NCBI GenBank assembly: GCA_026119935.1
Contig: JALRMH010000001.1
Span: 1,922,001 to 1,986,000 of the forward strand
Source of the DNA: Endothia cerciana
Taxonomy: Eukaryota > Ascomycota > Sordariomycetes > Diaporthales > Cryphonectriaceae
DNA length: 64,000 nucleotides
Direction: 5' to 3'
The position numbers were made by a program, and so were the translations under genes. The number at the start of each line of letters is the position of its first letter. The stretch's first letter is position 1. The notes under the pieces are model-generated. The model had not been told where the DNA came from. It was given only the letters and a program-made list of their open reading frames with translations, and made no database searches. Of the stretch, positions 1-12,292 are shown piece by piece.

Positions 1-756
1 TGAAACTCACCTTCCGACCCCCTCCTGATGCCGCTCCCGATCCACATGCCCTGGTTCACCCACCGATATCTCTCGTCCCCCGTCTCAAACCTGACGAGGA
101 TGCGGAACCGGTACTCCGACGGGTCCACCTTGTCGCCCTCGACGGGGTCCAGCAGCCTGGTCAGCACACCGGGCGGGCCCGTCCTCCACCCCTCCGTGCG
201 CACCATGATGTGCGCCGGCTCCGCATCGCCGGTGACGAGCAGGTAGCGCGTGTCCACGAACGTGGACTTGTTTTCCGTCAGGAGCTGGGCGTCCTGGCCG
301 CCGGGCTTCGCGTTTTCCCCTCCATGTCAGCCGCAGCTGTCGTAAAACAAGATACACGCACACGCACACGCACACACGAGGACGGATGAGGGAAGACGGG
401 GGAGCAGGCCTAGACGCACCACCGATCTTTCCCCGTCCCCAGGTGGCGCTCCAGTCCCCACCACAGATCCCGACCCAGTTCCGCTCGCCCCAGCAGCCCT
501 GGCCCAGCGGGATCTTGCGGTCCAGCCTGGCCGACAGCCGGAAGTCGTGGGCGATCCGGGGGAGGGGCAGGTCGACACCCCGGCCGGGGCTGCCCGGGGG
601 CAGGCCGGAGAGGATGGCCTGTGCCTCCTCGGCAAGCCCGCGCGGCTCGTGGTCGTCGTCGGCACGGGACGCGGGCGCGGACTGCTGCTCGGTCTGGGAC
701 GACGACAAGACGGGGAGGAACTCGCCGCCCTCTGCGGCGACTGGTGGCTGTGTCAT
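1..756 (-). CDS. DUF3237 domain protein (3' end outside window)
   Basis: Two exons are visible, 420-756 and 11-319, with a GTGCGT...AG intron at 320-419. A further donor (GTGAGT) at 10 leads out of the window, so the C-terminus is missing. The start chosen is the ATG at 756 (MTQPPVAAEGG); upstream in-frame codons lack an ATG. The product reads through a DUF3237-like barrel: RIAHDFRLSARLD, GDWSATWGRGKIGGENAKPG, then GGQDAQLL, DTRYLLVTGD and VNQGMWIGSG. These blocks match the usual order of the family, in which PGG.D and a late N..MW/VG.G motif recur. DUF3237 proteins are small cytosolic proteins without an assigned reaction. No partner gene is adjacent. The splice phase (1) restores the frame exactly, which supports the model. 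Family assignment is from recognised motifs and was not searched. Confidence 0.8.
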
Positions 757-2808
757 GGCGGGAGGCTGTCGAGAGAGGGTCACGATCGGTCACTTGAAAC
801 TCGACATGGCGTAAACGCCCGACTTTCTTCACCGACAGCCGGCAAGAAAAAGAAAAAAAGAGAAAAAAAAAAGAAAAGGTGACGTCGGCATATCCGGACC
901 TCACAGGTAGATCCCGTGGAGGCGGGTCGATCTCGGCAGTTGGCCGGGTCTCGGCACGGGGAGATTCCAGTTCTCTGATCTGAATTACCGCATTGGGAAG
1001 ATCCATCAAGCCCTGGCGCAAGTTCCAGGGAGGCAGGGCTCGTTGATCTAGATCGAGGTGTGCATTCGACATTTCCTGCAGCCATTGTCAGCTAGCGCTA
1101 TACACCAGCACCCGACTCTCCTATGACATCTTGATCGATATCGAGGCTGTGACTCCGAGGACTACCGTGAACCTACGTCTTCGCACCTTTAGATACCTAT
1201 GCCCCTGTGGATACCGTCAGTCTTCAGACGGGCTGGCAGGACACCGAAGTTCGACGTCCACATCCATGGTATGCCTTCCACCCGAGAAGATTGTCCGCAT
1301 AGTCGCGCCGCGGGAGACGCTTCACAGGCAGCTGGTCCCGATCTAGTGTTTGCCCTTCGCCACCACATTGTACGACCTCGCCCACCACATATCTCCACGA
1401 AGGAGCCTCATCGGGTCTCACCTGTACCCCCATGATACACGACCGTAGAGCCGGAACACGGGGGAAAGTTTGCGAGGCTGTGCTGTGCTGTGCTGTGCTG
1501 TGCTGTGCTGTGCTGTGCTGTGCTCGGCCGTGCACCGTCCCGCATATGTACATACCTGTCAACCGCCGGAACCCGGCATGAACATGTATCTCCCGCCCCG
1601 CCTGCCCCAGGTGTCGTGAGATCTGTGGAACATGTCACAGGTGCAGCGGCCCGGTTTGTCCTTGCGAGAATAGGTCCCGCTGTTGCTAGGAAAACGCCCG
1701 ACCGGTCGGACTCTGGTGACAGGATTGCCGGTGGTGACGGGTGGAACTTGATGTGCGATGGCTCCGGAGCGGTTCTGCAACCGCACCAGGCATGGGCAGC
1801 ATAGTCCTCTCTACCACACTTCGCCAATCCTCCCCGGCGGGGGTTTTCCCCTCTTAGCCGAGGTCGCAGGCTCTCTGTCTCGGCCTTAGCTGCCCAACCC
1901 ACCCGCACCACAGAGACGATGCAGGACCAGACCACCCCTTGGGCCATCGAGCTCGTTTGCTCGAGGTTCTCTGGGGCCCGGCCCGGCGTAACCCTCGCAC
2001 TTGGCGAAGCATCAGGATCTTTCCGAGACAGACTCGCCGGGCCAGGGCGGCACGGCCTCCCGAAACATGGCCCAGCTGTCAGGGCCTAAAATCTACCTGG
2101 TAACGGGTCGGCGTTGGGCGACAGGTCGATGTTCCGGTCTGCTACGGATCGAGCTGGGCAGCTGACCGGACCCAGCTTTCGTCTGGGACTCCCTGAAGAT
2201 CGAAATCTGGGCCGGAGGCTCCTCCCCCCACCAACCAGGACTACAGCATCGGATGTCTCAACAGGCCATCTTATTACGCTCCTCCTCATCGAAGGTAGGA
2301 CATACCAAGGAGGCCGTATTCATGTGCAGGACACAGGATCATCGCAGCGCCAACTTGAAAGCACAGATACATGTACACACACAAAAAGAGCCCGAGACAA
2401 GATCCCTCCCTCCTCCCTGGGCCGTGGAATGTGTCAAGTCGAAATCATGCATTGAATGAAAAGGCTACCTGTGAAGGATCCGCACGATTGCCCGTGACGT
2501 GTAGATTCTCAGACCGCAGGAAGCCCAGATCGAGGTATGAACGCCACCTGCGCCAGAGCTGGAGCCGACCCGAAGGGACAAGAACCACTTTGCTTTGAGG
2601 CATACATCCCTCCCAGCTGTAAAAGAAATTCGGGTCGCGGAACCCAATATAAACAGGCGCAGAGGTCCCCAAGTACTCTAGACGAAAAGGATCGCAAATA
2701 ACCACGAGACGCTAAAAAGGTGGGTATTCAAGCTCGGGTTTCAGGCGGGCACCGAGCGCGTAAGAAAAAGAAAGAAGGAGAGGAAAAAGCCCGATGCTTC
2801 TTCGATAC
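757..2808. other. Gene-free stretch
   Basis: I see no credible gene. It holds an A/G-rich tract near 844-880, the TGTGC microsatellite and short random open frames only. It separates the start of the DUF3237 gene from the 3' end of the MFS transporter. Confidence 0.6.
1478..1525. repeat. (TGTGC)n pentanucleotide microsatellite
   Basis: About nine perfect copies of TGTGC lie in tandem. The tract creates a spurious low-complexity open frame on the minus strand (repeated STAQH), which is not a gene. Confidence 0.95.
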
Positions 2809-4436
2809 CTAAGTCGTGTATAGGAAGTCCGGCCGCTGGTCACCCATGCCCTCGAGCTCCGGCTCCGACTTGCCCGTCGCCCAGTCGTCCCGCCTGCCTT
2901 CGATGCGCCTCCTGTTCTCGGCCCGCAGCAGCAGGGTCATGAGCAGCGAGCCGCCGAAGAGGAACAGCACCATGTAGGCGAGGATGGCGCCGTGGCCCTG
3001 GTAGTACCGCGGCGACTGGAAGAAGATGTTGGACGAGACGATGCCGTTGAGGTTTCCCCAGCCGATGACGAAGCCCAGGACGACGCCGCGCTTGTACACG
3101 CCCTCGACGTTGTTGGCCATCCAGGTGATGGTGTTGGCGATGCACGGGTAGATGCCCAGCGCGCCGAGGAAGGTGCCCGCGTACTGCACGGCGGCGTTGC
3201 TCGAGCCGATGAGCATGCTGAAGCCTACGATGCCCAGGACCGAGACGGCGATGTTGCAGATGCCGCGGGCCCTGGTGCGGTCCGCCACGAAGCCGATGGC
3301 TATGGTGAGGGCGGCGGCGGCGGCGTAGGGCGGCACGGTGAGCAGTTGTGACTTGATGGTGGAGCCGCCCGCGATGCCGAGGCCCGAGACGATGGTCGGC
3401 AGGAACAGGCTGAAGGCGTAGAGGGGCATGTCGCAGCCCATGTAGATGACCATGCCGAGCCACATCTTCCAGTCGAACCAGGCCTGCCAGAAATACCTCA
3501 TAGTGAACTCCTCGTGCGAGGCCGATGACTGCTGATCGAGCTTCAGGCGCCGGATGACGCGGGCGCGGTCCTCGGGGGAGAGGAATTTGGCCTCGTCGGG
3601 GAAATCATGCACCAGCCAGAAGGAGACAACCCCGATGACGACCGTGAGGAAGCCCTCCAGGATGAAGATCCATGCCCAGCCGGGTCGTCCACCGATACCG
3701 TCCATTTTCTCGATAGCAGCAGCTAGAAGACCACCAAAGGAGCCAGAGAGCGCGGCAGCCGAGAAGAAGATAGCCTGCGAGACCGTCAGCACCCCTGTGC
3801 AGGAGCACCTGCCAGAGCGAGTGGGGATACCTACAGCTCGGATCCCGAACTCGGATCGCCTGTACCAACAGGAGAGGTAGTAGTTGATGCCAGGGAACAG
3901 ACCCGCCTCCGCTAGACCCAGGAACCATCGAGCGGCCATCAGGCCAGACCAGTCCTTGACGAAACCCATACCGAGCATGCTGCAGCCCCATCCGACCCTG
4001 TCCACGCGTCAGCGCCTCGATACTCGTCTCCAGCAAACACACAGTTCAAGGCCTACATGATGAGCGGGATGAACCTCGACGGCCGCAACTTCTTCAGCAG
4101 GATGTTCGTAAGGGGCTCGAAGACGGCGTACGAGACGAAGAAGATGGTCAAGCTGGAGTTGTACTGCGAGGTAGTGATTCCTATGCCCTCGGGCGGAGGC
4201 TTCACGAGGCCGGCGATCTTGGCATTGCCGATGTTGGTCCGGTCGAGGAAGGCCATCAGGTAGAGCAGACAGAGCCAGGGGATGAGGATCCAGTCGAGGC
4301 GCCATAACAGCTTACGGTCGATGACAGCCCTCTCCCGGTCGGAGAGTTCGGCGTCAGGGTCCTCGGGCAGGTCGCGCAGGGTGCCCACGTAGTTCTGGCG
4401 CAGCTCGCTGGCCTTCTCGGTATCGTTATCACTCAT
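2809..4436 (-). CDS. MFS transporter, anion:cation symporter (allantoate/nicotinate type)
   Basis: Three exons: 4057-4436, 3835-3997 and 2809-3774, with short introns at 3998-4056 and 3775-3834 that rejoin conserved blocks exactly (PSRFIPLIM/VGWGCSMLG and EFGIRA/AIFFSAAALSG). The product is about 500 residues with an acidic N-terminal tail, then KLLWRLDWILIPWLCLLYL and the signature FLDRTNIGNAKIAGL of the ACS family (Dal5/Tna1 relatives). The MFS loop-2 region and GLMAARWFLGLAEAGLFPG, typical of these plasma-membrane proton symporters for small carboxylates, follow. Twelve hydrophobic segments can be traced. The C-terminus ends in a charged cytosolic tail (ENRRRIEGRRDDW). The substrate cannot be read from sequence; nicotinate, pantothenate, allantoate or dipeptides are all possible for this family. 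It stands alone, with no catabolic gene next to it. Confidence 0.92.
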
Positions 4437-7400
4437 TGTGTTGTGAATGATGCTGTTGGCCGTCGTGGCGGGTCACATAGGGGGGAGGGGGAGGTGCTGG
4501 AGATGAGGCTCCTTAGAATCCTGGTTGCGTCGTAGATGAAGCCGAGACAGAGGGCTGCGTGACGTCAGTAATAAATCCAACAGGGGAATTTCTCAAGTCG
4601 CGGTTTGGAAAACGAGAAGGACCAAATCTAGGAGCCCCTGAGCAGCCCCCAGGCCCATTCCACATCAGAAAGGGCAGACCAGACATGGGGTAATTAAAAC
4701 ATGCTGTACCTTGCAGACCACGAAGTACAGCTGTCTCCGAGACATGAGCACTAGGCATAAACTCGATGCGGTGCCCACAGGAGCAGGAGGAGTCAACAAC
4801 AATAATGCTCTGATGTAGGGGGATGTTTAAGAGCACGAGATGAAGTCAGAAGTGAGGGGGACGATGACACTTATCAATGGTAAGGCTGGACCAGCGGTGC
4901 TATAGCCTGTTCCCCTGACCCCAATAAAGGAAGAAGAAGCAGAAGAAGAGGAAGAGGCCGACCAATGCCCGAGGCGGCTGGACAAGGGGGATGCCATCCA
5001 GGGATGGGTGAGAGCGGGGGAGAAGAACCTGGGGAAGACAGGAGGGACTGGATGTGTGATATCACTCACCTTGGTATCACTTCGACGCTACCATCAAGGC
5101 AGGACCAGGATGGGTGGGCAGGACGTCGAAGAGTGACTGTGTCACGACGGGCAGCACAGAGAGTGCAGCACTCCGTTTCGCAACAAGCGGACGAACGATC
5201 GGGATAAATGTAGCACAAAAAATTCCCGTGGGGGCAAAAGCGCAGAGAACGAGAGGTGTGGGTGCAGCAGGAGTTTGAGGAGGAGGAGGGGCGGATCGTA
5301 TGTAAGGCCCGGTCAGCTGGGACAGAACCCAGGGAAAATTACTGAAGCGAGGGTTGGAAAAATGCCTAGGGAAGCCTCGCCGGCCGGGGGAAAAGATGAC
5401 GGCGTGTCGGGTGAGGACCTGTGAATGTTGGGTCTGCAGCACAAGTCTAGGCCAGGATAAGCTTAGGTGGATATGCTATTGAGACCCCTGATCATCCCGA
5501 GCAGCAGTAGTAGTCGCTGGGCTGGTGGTGACTTTGGGACACGCCGTCTGTGTTTTATGCTGCAGCTCTCTCTGCACAGGCATTTGCCCTCAAGTGCTGT
5601 GGCCAGGGGGTCCCCAAGCCGGTGGGTACTGAATATGGGAGAGCCACAGTGGTTTCCTTTCGGCGGGTCTGGGGAACCCATGGGCGACCCCAGATCCCAA
5701 AATGCGGAGTCACCTGCCACTAACCCAGGGGTCCCAACTCCAGCTGCTGGTCCACGAATCCCTTTCAACGGCTGACGCCAGCGATCCATGAACAATACCG
5801 TCTCCGCAGCCTCGAGGCCGTGGGTTCTCCCGGCGGGAGCATCGGACGTCAGACATGGACTCGGGCAGTCCCCTTCAAAAGATGCTCCACCCATGGCCGT
5901 CGAGGCCAACCGAGGCCGCTGCTTGCTGCCTGCCTGCCTGCCATCCATCCATCCATCCATCCATCCATCCATCCATCCATCCATCCATCCCCGCGGACAG
6001 CAGAAGACTTCGTATCACACAGTACGGTGTCCTCAGCTACAAACTGTCATCTCGACGAGGCAGCCCATGCCGTGTCATTGTCTCTCCGCAGATTATTGTT
6101 CCAGATGGCGGGCACCAGTAGCTGGTTCAATGGGGCCCGACATATGGGAAGCGGCCCGTCCAGCATACCGGCCTTGCCACAGATGCAGGTGTGTGGGGGG
6201 GGGGGGCACCCACGGTGCTGACTGGCAGTCCATCTTGCCGATGCGGGTGGACCGCAGTACTACAAAGCCCAATCGCCAATGCTCCCGCTGGACGGAGGCC
6301 CGTGAGATGCCATGTGTGCAACAACAGCTGATTCGAGACAGACATGGCATCCGCCAACATCCACGGAATCTGAGACATCCCATCGAGATCAAGATTATGC
6401 TGGTCTTTTGGCCCGTCACCGACTATCAACAGCCATGGCTTCACGGCACCCGCATGCACATCATGGTCCGAGGACCGGCCCAGCCGCGTGAGGCCAGACT
6501 CGAGCCAGGCGTGGGTGGGATATGGAATAGCTGAACGCGTCCACCGCATTGTGTGAGGTCCGACGTGCCACAGACCGACAGCAGCGTTGGGCCGCATTGA
6601 CTGAGGTGCACCTGAGCCATCTCGGAAAGATGCAAGATGCGTCTTTACGCTGACTTGATGCGCAGTCCGTGAAATTGCGGCTAGTCGTACACGAACACAT
6701 GGTGCTTGCACTCGCCGCACCGTGATCACCCTGCTGCAATGAACCTGTCCCCGTTGGTAGTAGAGGATCTTGACACCGTGTCATCGCCGGCGCCAGGATC
6801 AACAGGATGGGAGATCGTCCACGAAGGTCAATTTGGAAAGGTTCGAGAAGACGCGAAGAATAAGGTGTCGGGCCGTCGTCTCAATAGCTCACCGGAGTTT
6901 CGTCGACACCATAGCGGGCAGTCTAAGCACCAGATATGGTAGGCCTCGATTGGCCTAACGTCGGTGCCACTCGGAAGCTAGATCATCGTGGGCTTGGGGC
7001 GTGGCTTGGTGTGCCAAAGAACCGAGTGGCCATTTCCCCCGCACTGGTGACCGGCGGCGGGTCCGTGGATGACGATCTTTTCCACCGACGATTTGACATA
7101 CCGACAAGTCGCTCTGGACTTGCTCTGAATCGCCGCCAGGACAGCTTGATGGCGGCTCTTTCTAGACTCCGCTTAGGGCTTCTCCTTTCGAAATCCGTGG
7201 CCCCGGCTATCTTAGGGTTGAAGAGGCCGTCGAGTTGCTGCAGCTGGTTTGACTGCGTCTATGCGTGTTCCGCCCGGTGCCGCCCATCATCCATTTGTGC
7301 TTGCGGCTAAGTCTTCAGAAGAATGTCGCTTGTGCCGTCCCCTTGACGTCCGGGTCACTGCATCCACCACTAACATGTCGCTTGTCAGCATACGGTCAGA

Positions 7401-9736
7401 GGCACTAGAGCGCCGCGAGATCTATCAACAGCAGTAACACGCAGCAGACATGAGGGACAGCAGCTCCAGCTGCCACGAGCATGTGGCCGCGCTTGCCGAA
7501 GGCCGGCGCTACATTGCTAGGTACAAGCTAGGTTCGGACTACGGTAGGACGCCCGACTTGCCGGTGTCAGTCGGCCTGATGCCGTGCGATGGTGAGCTGA
7601 GCTAAGCATATCGTGGCATTGTTGGGCGTTGAATCACGCCGCCATGGGCTTGCGAGGCAAGCAGGACCTACTCTTATATCATGAGAGCATCTCCGGGCCA
7701 ATCTTCTCGGACTCGGTCAGACCCGAAGACGGCTGTGAGACTTCATCACGCTCGTTTGCCGGGGGTCGCAAGAAGATCACCCGACAGAAACAATCACCTT
7801 GTCCCAAGGTGCGCCCCAGGAGGCATGCAGTGGTCACCGCAGCCTGTCTGGCTTCCGAAGCCATGAGCTACTGTTGCGCGATCCTCTGCACTCTTTCTTC
7901 TCGGTCAAGGAGAGACCAGTTCTCATCCCGAACCCCGGTGCGGGCAAGGCCAAGAGTCGCTGTCTCTCGGAGCCTCACCTGAATCAGACCACCGGTGCAT
8001 GGACCGATTTTGGAAACTGGGTGGTAGCTCTCACCGTCGGCGGCTACAGAAATTCAAGAGAATTCCCGAGGCGCGGGCACCCGTGTTCGCGTGCAACCCA
8101 AGGCGCGTGGGCTTGCTGCAGCTACCCGTGGCACCATTGATCTGTGCGCGGAACTGCAGATTGCGACGCAGCAGTAAGACTTGGTCTGCTGATGATCCGT
8201 GGTCGATGCCCGTAACTTCGGGTGAGGACGAGATTGTGTCAGCCCACCCTGGTCCAACACCGACGAGTACCTTAGTCGACTCGAGAGTTGAGGGGTGACT
8301 TGATCGCAGCGCGAGATAGCGCCGATTCGGCTGCGCTGCCACGGACCAGCGCAGGCAGACCCGTCCATACAGCGACTGGCGACCTGAACTGGCTATAGGA
8401 AGCTTTCCAGATCTGCGGATGCTCACCACTCGCATACGTTGTCATTCCAACAGTTGAGAATATGGTCGAATGTCGGCTCCCTACTCGACCTTACGAAATA
8501 CAACGCGGAAGAAGGCACGCGCGGATGACTCTTGAGGCTGTCTGCAGCCCGCCCACTTTGGGCAACATGTCGCAAGACAGAGTAGCACAGCATCCTGCAT
8601 GCAGATGACGTGGGCCAGGATGAAGGGTGAAAGGTAGGCCAGTCAATCCGGGCTGAGGGTGCGTAATATCGGAACTAATATCGCAGAAAGTCGCGGAGCA
8701 TCCCACCGAGGCAATACCTTGTCAGTTGTTAGCATGCGGTGTGGAAAAAGGAGCGGCACCGACTTTGCCTAGCAGGACAATCGCAGGAACTCCTGCAGCA
8801 AATGGTCTCGCAATCCCACCCGGGATGTTGTGCTGGATGAAGATTTCTGTGCGACGTCGCCTATCAGCACAGAAGTGGACTATTCGGGTAGTGAACGTAG
8901 TTGCAGTGCTGCACGTAGTGTTCGCGAAGCCAACTTGATGACGCTGTGTTGTCGACACGAGCAGCTGACACCTCAACATCAGCTGAAGCTGTCCCCGGGA
9001 AATGATGTACCATATTTGGGTCATATGGAATCTAGAAGCATGCTCCGTCCAAGGCCGTGGCAGACACGAGACCCCTGTGAGCGCCATCGACGACGGCAAC
9101 ACACCATGCCGTTACCAGAAGATACTACCAGCCATGCCGAGCCCGAGGCCCATCGTCGTGGGTCACATTGAACTTTGTAGTGATAGATGTATCATTGGTC
9201 AACAGCAGTGGCTGCGATGTCACCCAAGACAGCATTGAATGTTTGAGACAAGAGCTGTATGTTCCTGGGCCCAGGCTCTGAGTCTCGTGTTGTCCACTTG
9301 TCTCGCTCGTGTTTCTTGACTGCAGTTGACAGGTGCAGACCGCCTCTCTATATGGCGCAAGGTCATTGGAAGAGTGATGTCACAGGGTCCAGCTTGGGCA
9401 GATTGGGAAAAGAAGAAGCAAGCAAAGGTGAGGAAAGGCTCCTGCGAAGTTGGTGAAGCGAGGTGAGGGAGGTTGCTTAGCAAACATGACTAAGAATGCC
9501 CCCGTCGTCGTTCACTGGTTGATGAGACAAGGCTTATGTAAGGCTATCGATCCCCACTATAATTCTATCGCGGACCTCTTAACTGAAAACCTGGGACAAC
9601 GTCGTTTAACTTCGGCTTCAATCTTATGTGAGATCAGTCAATCCCAGCGTTCCGGTCTCTCCTGACTTGTTTCTGGACTTGGAAATGGGCGCAGCATCTC
9701 ATTCCTCCTGAGCAAAGAAGAATTTCGAGCTGGAGA
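4437..9736. other. Long gene-free region
   Basis: Over five kilobases without any reading frame that looks like a protein family on either strand. Contents I can name are the ATCC microsatellite and a G-run near 6187-6200. The longest open frames (for example 5788-6534 and 6127-6729) have composition expected of non-coding DNA, show no domain signature and overlap each other on both strands. No tRNA or transposase relic was recognised. Confidence 0.6.
5939..5991. repeat. (ATCC)n tetranucleotide microsatellite
   Basis: About thirteen uninterrupted copies of the ATCC unit. It produces false IHPS or MDGW peptide repeats in open frames on either strand. Confidence 0.95.
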
Positions 9737-9803
9737 CCTCTCCTGTGGAACACCTCTCCTGTGGAACACCTCTCCTGTGGAACACCTCTCCTGTGGAACA
9801 CCT
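9737..9803. repeat. 16-bp tandem repeat, four copies, upstream of the FMO gene
   Basis: Four perfect copies of a 16-bp unit (CCTCTCCTGTGGAACA) at 9737-9752, 9753-9768, 9769-9784 and 9785-9800, followed by a partial CCT. The unit length is not a multiple of three. The array ends 129 bases before the chosen start of the flavin monooxygenase, so it lies in its promoter or 5' leader. It could hold repeated protein-binding sites, but nothing in the sequence proves this. Confidence 0.95.
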
Positions 9804-9931
9804 AGCGCTACATCACGCTGCTGACTACCATCGGTCAATACGCCATTGTGACACTATTCCAGCTGTCATCAACTTACAGACTCGTCTCCTCAAAGCATTT
9901 ATCCTCTGCATACCGCACGCTGCGCGTCACC

Positions 9932-12292
9932 ATGGCGCCGAAGACCGTCTGCATAGTCGGCGCCGGGCCGTCCGGGCTGGTGGCCGCTAAGGAACTGCTC
10001 CACCAGGCCGACCTCTCACACTATGATCTCGGCCCCAGCCCCGGCTTCTCCGTGACCATGTTTGACGCACACACCCGAATTGGTGGCCTCTGGCCGGTGG
10101 AGAAGACTGACGGTGCTGGACTGGTGAATCCGCTCATGGTGGCAAACCAAAGCAGACAAACCATGCAGTTCAGCGACCTGGCTTGGGAGAACGATGCGCC
10201 GCAGCTGCCGAGGGCATGGCAGGTAGGGAGATATCTGCAGCGGTACTTAGAGAGGTATTGCGCGTTCGAGGAGGAGAGGTTCCGGCTGAGACTAGGGTGG
10301 AAGGTCGAGAGGGCTATCTCACGTGGCGAGAAAGAGAGTAGGACATGGCTTGTCACCGCTAGATCTCAAGATGGGCTCGTGGACGAGAGCGAGTACGACT
10401 ACCTACTCATTGCCTCCGGCTTCTTCGGACAGCCAATCATCCCTGACCTGCCTGGGCTAAAGGAGACGGGGGGGATACCAGTTGTACACAGCAGCCGCTA
10501 CAGGGATCTCGAAACACTGCTGCCGAAAATAGACGGCAAAGGGAGAAAGATTCTCGTCGTGGGTGGTCAGATGTCAGGGGTTGAGATCGCTGGTACCATC
10601 GCATATCACCTATCATCCGCTGCCAATTCCCCTGGACAAGGCAAGCTGTCCGGTGCAGACAAGTATACCGTCCATCATGTCGTTCAGAGACCGATATGGG
10701 TGTTTCCACTCTTCACATCACCGGCGCCAGGCCGTTCTGCTGCACCTTTCATGCCTCTTGACTTTTCATCCTACAACTTGGCCAACCGACCCAGACCAAT
10801 CAGGAACACACAAGGCCACATCACCCCCGACAGCGCTGTAATGACCAAAGGACTTTTTCAGGCGGCTCTCGGCACAGATCAATCCGAGTACTCGCCTCTG
10901 CTCGCTCCCTCGGAAGCTGATCTCGAAGAGCCGGCCTGGCTCGCCGTTAGCGACTGGTACCCAGAATTTGTGCGCTCGGGTTTGATCACTCTCTCAAAAG
11001 GCAAGCTCAAGTCTTTGTCTGGTACCACAGCCACAATCACACCCGCAAACCCAGGCCAAGAGCCCACGACCGTCACCGATATTGCAGCCATCGTGCTTGC
11101 CACTGGCTTCGAGGCAGCATCTTCATTGTCCTTCCTTCCGGAGGAAATCCAACGCACCCTCGCTGTGGATCCGAAAAACATCGACAACACAGTCCTCCTC
11201 GCCTTCCACGGTACCCATCATCCGGATGTGCCCAATCTCGGCTTCGTCGGCTTCTACCGCAGTCCGTACTGGGGCGTAATGGAGATGCAAGCGCGATTCC
11301 TGACCCAGCTCTGGATACAGCAACAAGAAGGCCAGCTGCACCCATCCATGCAGAAAGCCCTCGCCAAAGATGACTCTATCCAACGCTTTGCAGCACTCCG
11401 TCAGGACCCTCGCGCCTCGCAATTTCCCATGGGCGACTATGTCTTTCTGATGCGGGATTTTGCGGCCGCATTGAATATGCATATGGATGTCTCGGCAGCC
11501 GGCACACCGCCACTGCCGCACAATGGACAACCTATGGATATTCTGACTCCAGCACGATATGTCACGATGCTGCACACAGTTGCGCAGAAGTTAGAAGTGC
11601 AGAAGTCACTAGCACAGACCGACGAGACTACCCTAGCCTGTCTGACGAGCGCGAAATTCGTGCCGAGGGCGGTCTTCCGATCACTGCTGGGCGAATGGCA
11701 ACTTGAGAGAGACCTCATATCAAAGCTGCCGAGCCACCCCAGCGGCCACTGGAGCGGAACGGCGAAGTTCTTCCTCCGTCAGGGGACGAAAGACGGTCTC
11801 GAATGCGCCGACGGGGACGCTAAAGCCGATGCCAGTGGTGAGAAAGATGACGAAGACCCCGGCCTAGAGTATCTGTACATCGAAGAGGGCGAGTTCAAGA
11901 CTACCACCGGCATCACCTTCCCGGCAACGCGGCGGTACGTCTGGCGATATAATGAGAAGACGGACAAGTTGAGTGTCTGGTTCGTACGAACGGGCGACAG
12001 ATTCAGCCGGAAGGACCCGCGCCGAGAGGATGAGCAGATGAAAGCAGATTATCTGTTCCACGAGGTGGACTTTATAGTCCCAGAAAACCACGCCGCTTGG
12101 AGAGATATCTCCAAAGGATGGGAAGCGAAGGCCGGCCACCTCTGTGTTGAGGACTTTTACGATGTCAAGTATGAGTTCAGGTTCAATGCCGTGAATCTAA
12201 GGGACTGGAGGCTTGGGTATACGGTGAAGGGCCCGCAGAAAGATTATACTATCGATGGGACCTATAGACGGAAACTCCAGGGCAGTCCGTAG
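9932..12292 (+). CDS. Flavin-containing monooxygenase with C-terminal DUF6314 domain
   Basis: Single-exon gene of 786 residues. The start is the ATG at 9932 in a strong context (tcaccATGG), because the FAD-binding motif CIVGAGPSGLVAAKE begins six residues later; the open frame extends upstream without homology. Residues 1 to about 560 form an FMO-type two-dinucleotide-fold enzyme: FAD site GAGPSG, a second site ILVVGGQMSGVEIAG near residue 200, and a late VLATGFEAASS block. Such enzymes use NADPH and O2 to hydroxylate or oxidise soft nucleophiles or ketones. Residues from about 615 to the end match DUF6314: FLRQGTKDGLE, LEYLYIEEGEF, TRRYVWRYNEK, HLCVEDFYDVKY and YTVKGPQKDYTIDG. The function of DUF6314 is unknown, so the substrate is open. 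A gene on the opposite strand converges on its 3' end. Confidence 0.9.
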   Translation: MAPKTVCIVGAGPSGLVAAKELLHQADLSHYDLGPSPGFSVTMFDAHTRIGGLWPVEKTDGAGLVNPLMVANQSRQTMQFSDLAWENDAPQLPRAWQVGRYLQRYLERYCAFEEERFRLRLGWKVERAISRGEKESRTWLVTARSQDGLVDESEYDYLLIASGFFGQPIIPDLPGLKETGGIPVVHSSRYRDLETLLPKIDGKGRKILVVGGQMSGVEIAGTIAYHLSSAANSPGQGKLSGADKYTVHHVVQRPIWVFPLFTSPAPGRSAAPFMPLDFSSYNLANRPRPIRNTQGHITPDSAVMTKGLFQAALGTDQSEYSPLLAPSEADLEEPAWLAVSDWYPEFVRSGLITLSKGKLKSLSGTTATITPANPGQEPTTVTDIAAIVLATGFEAASSLSFLPEEIQRTLAVDPKNIDNTVLLAFHGTHHPDVPNLGFVGFYRSPYWGVMEMQARFLTQLWIQQQEGQLHPSMQKALAKDDSIQRFAALRQDPRASQFPMGDYVFLMRDFAAALNMHMDVSAAGTPPLPHNGQPMDILTPARYVTMLHTVAQKLEVQKSLAQTDETTLACLTSAKFVPRAVFRSLLGEWQLERDLISKLPSHPSGHWSGTAKFFLRQGTKDGLECADGDAKADASGEKDDEDPGLEYLYIEEGEFKTTTGITFPATRRYVWRYNEKTDKLSVWFVRTGDRFSRKDPRREDEQMKADYLFHEVDFIVPENHAAWRDISKGWEAKAGHLCVEDFYDVKYEFRFNAVNLRDWRLGYTVKGPQKDYTIDGTYRRKLQGSP

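Noticed and set aside
1408..1947. Frame with STAQH repeats
   Set aside because: Produced by the TGTGC microsatellite.
5788..6534. 248-residue frame spanning the ATCC microsatellite
   Set aside because: No homology signature; it overlaps open frames on both strands and depends on the repeat.
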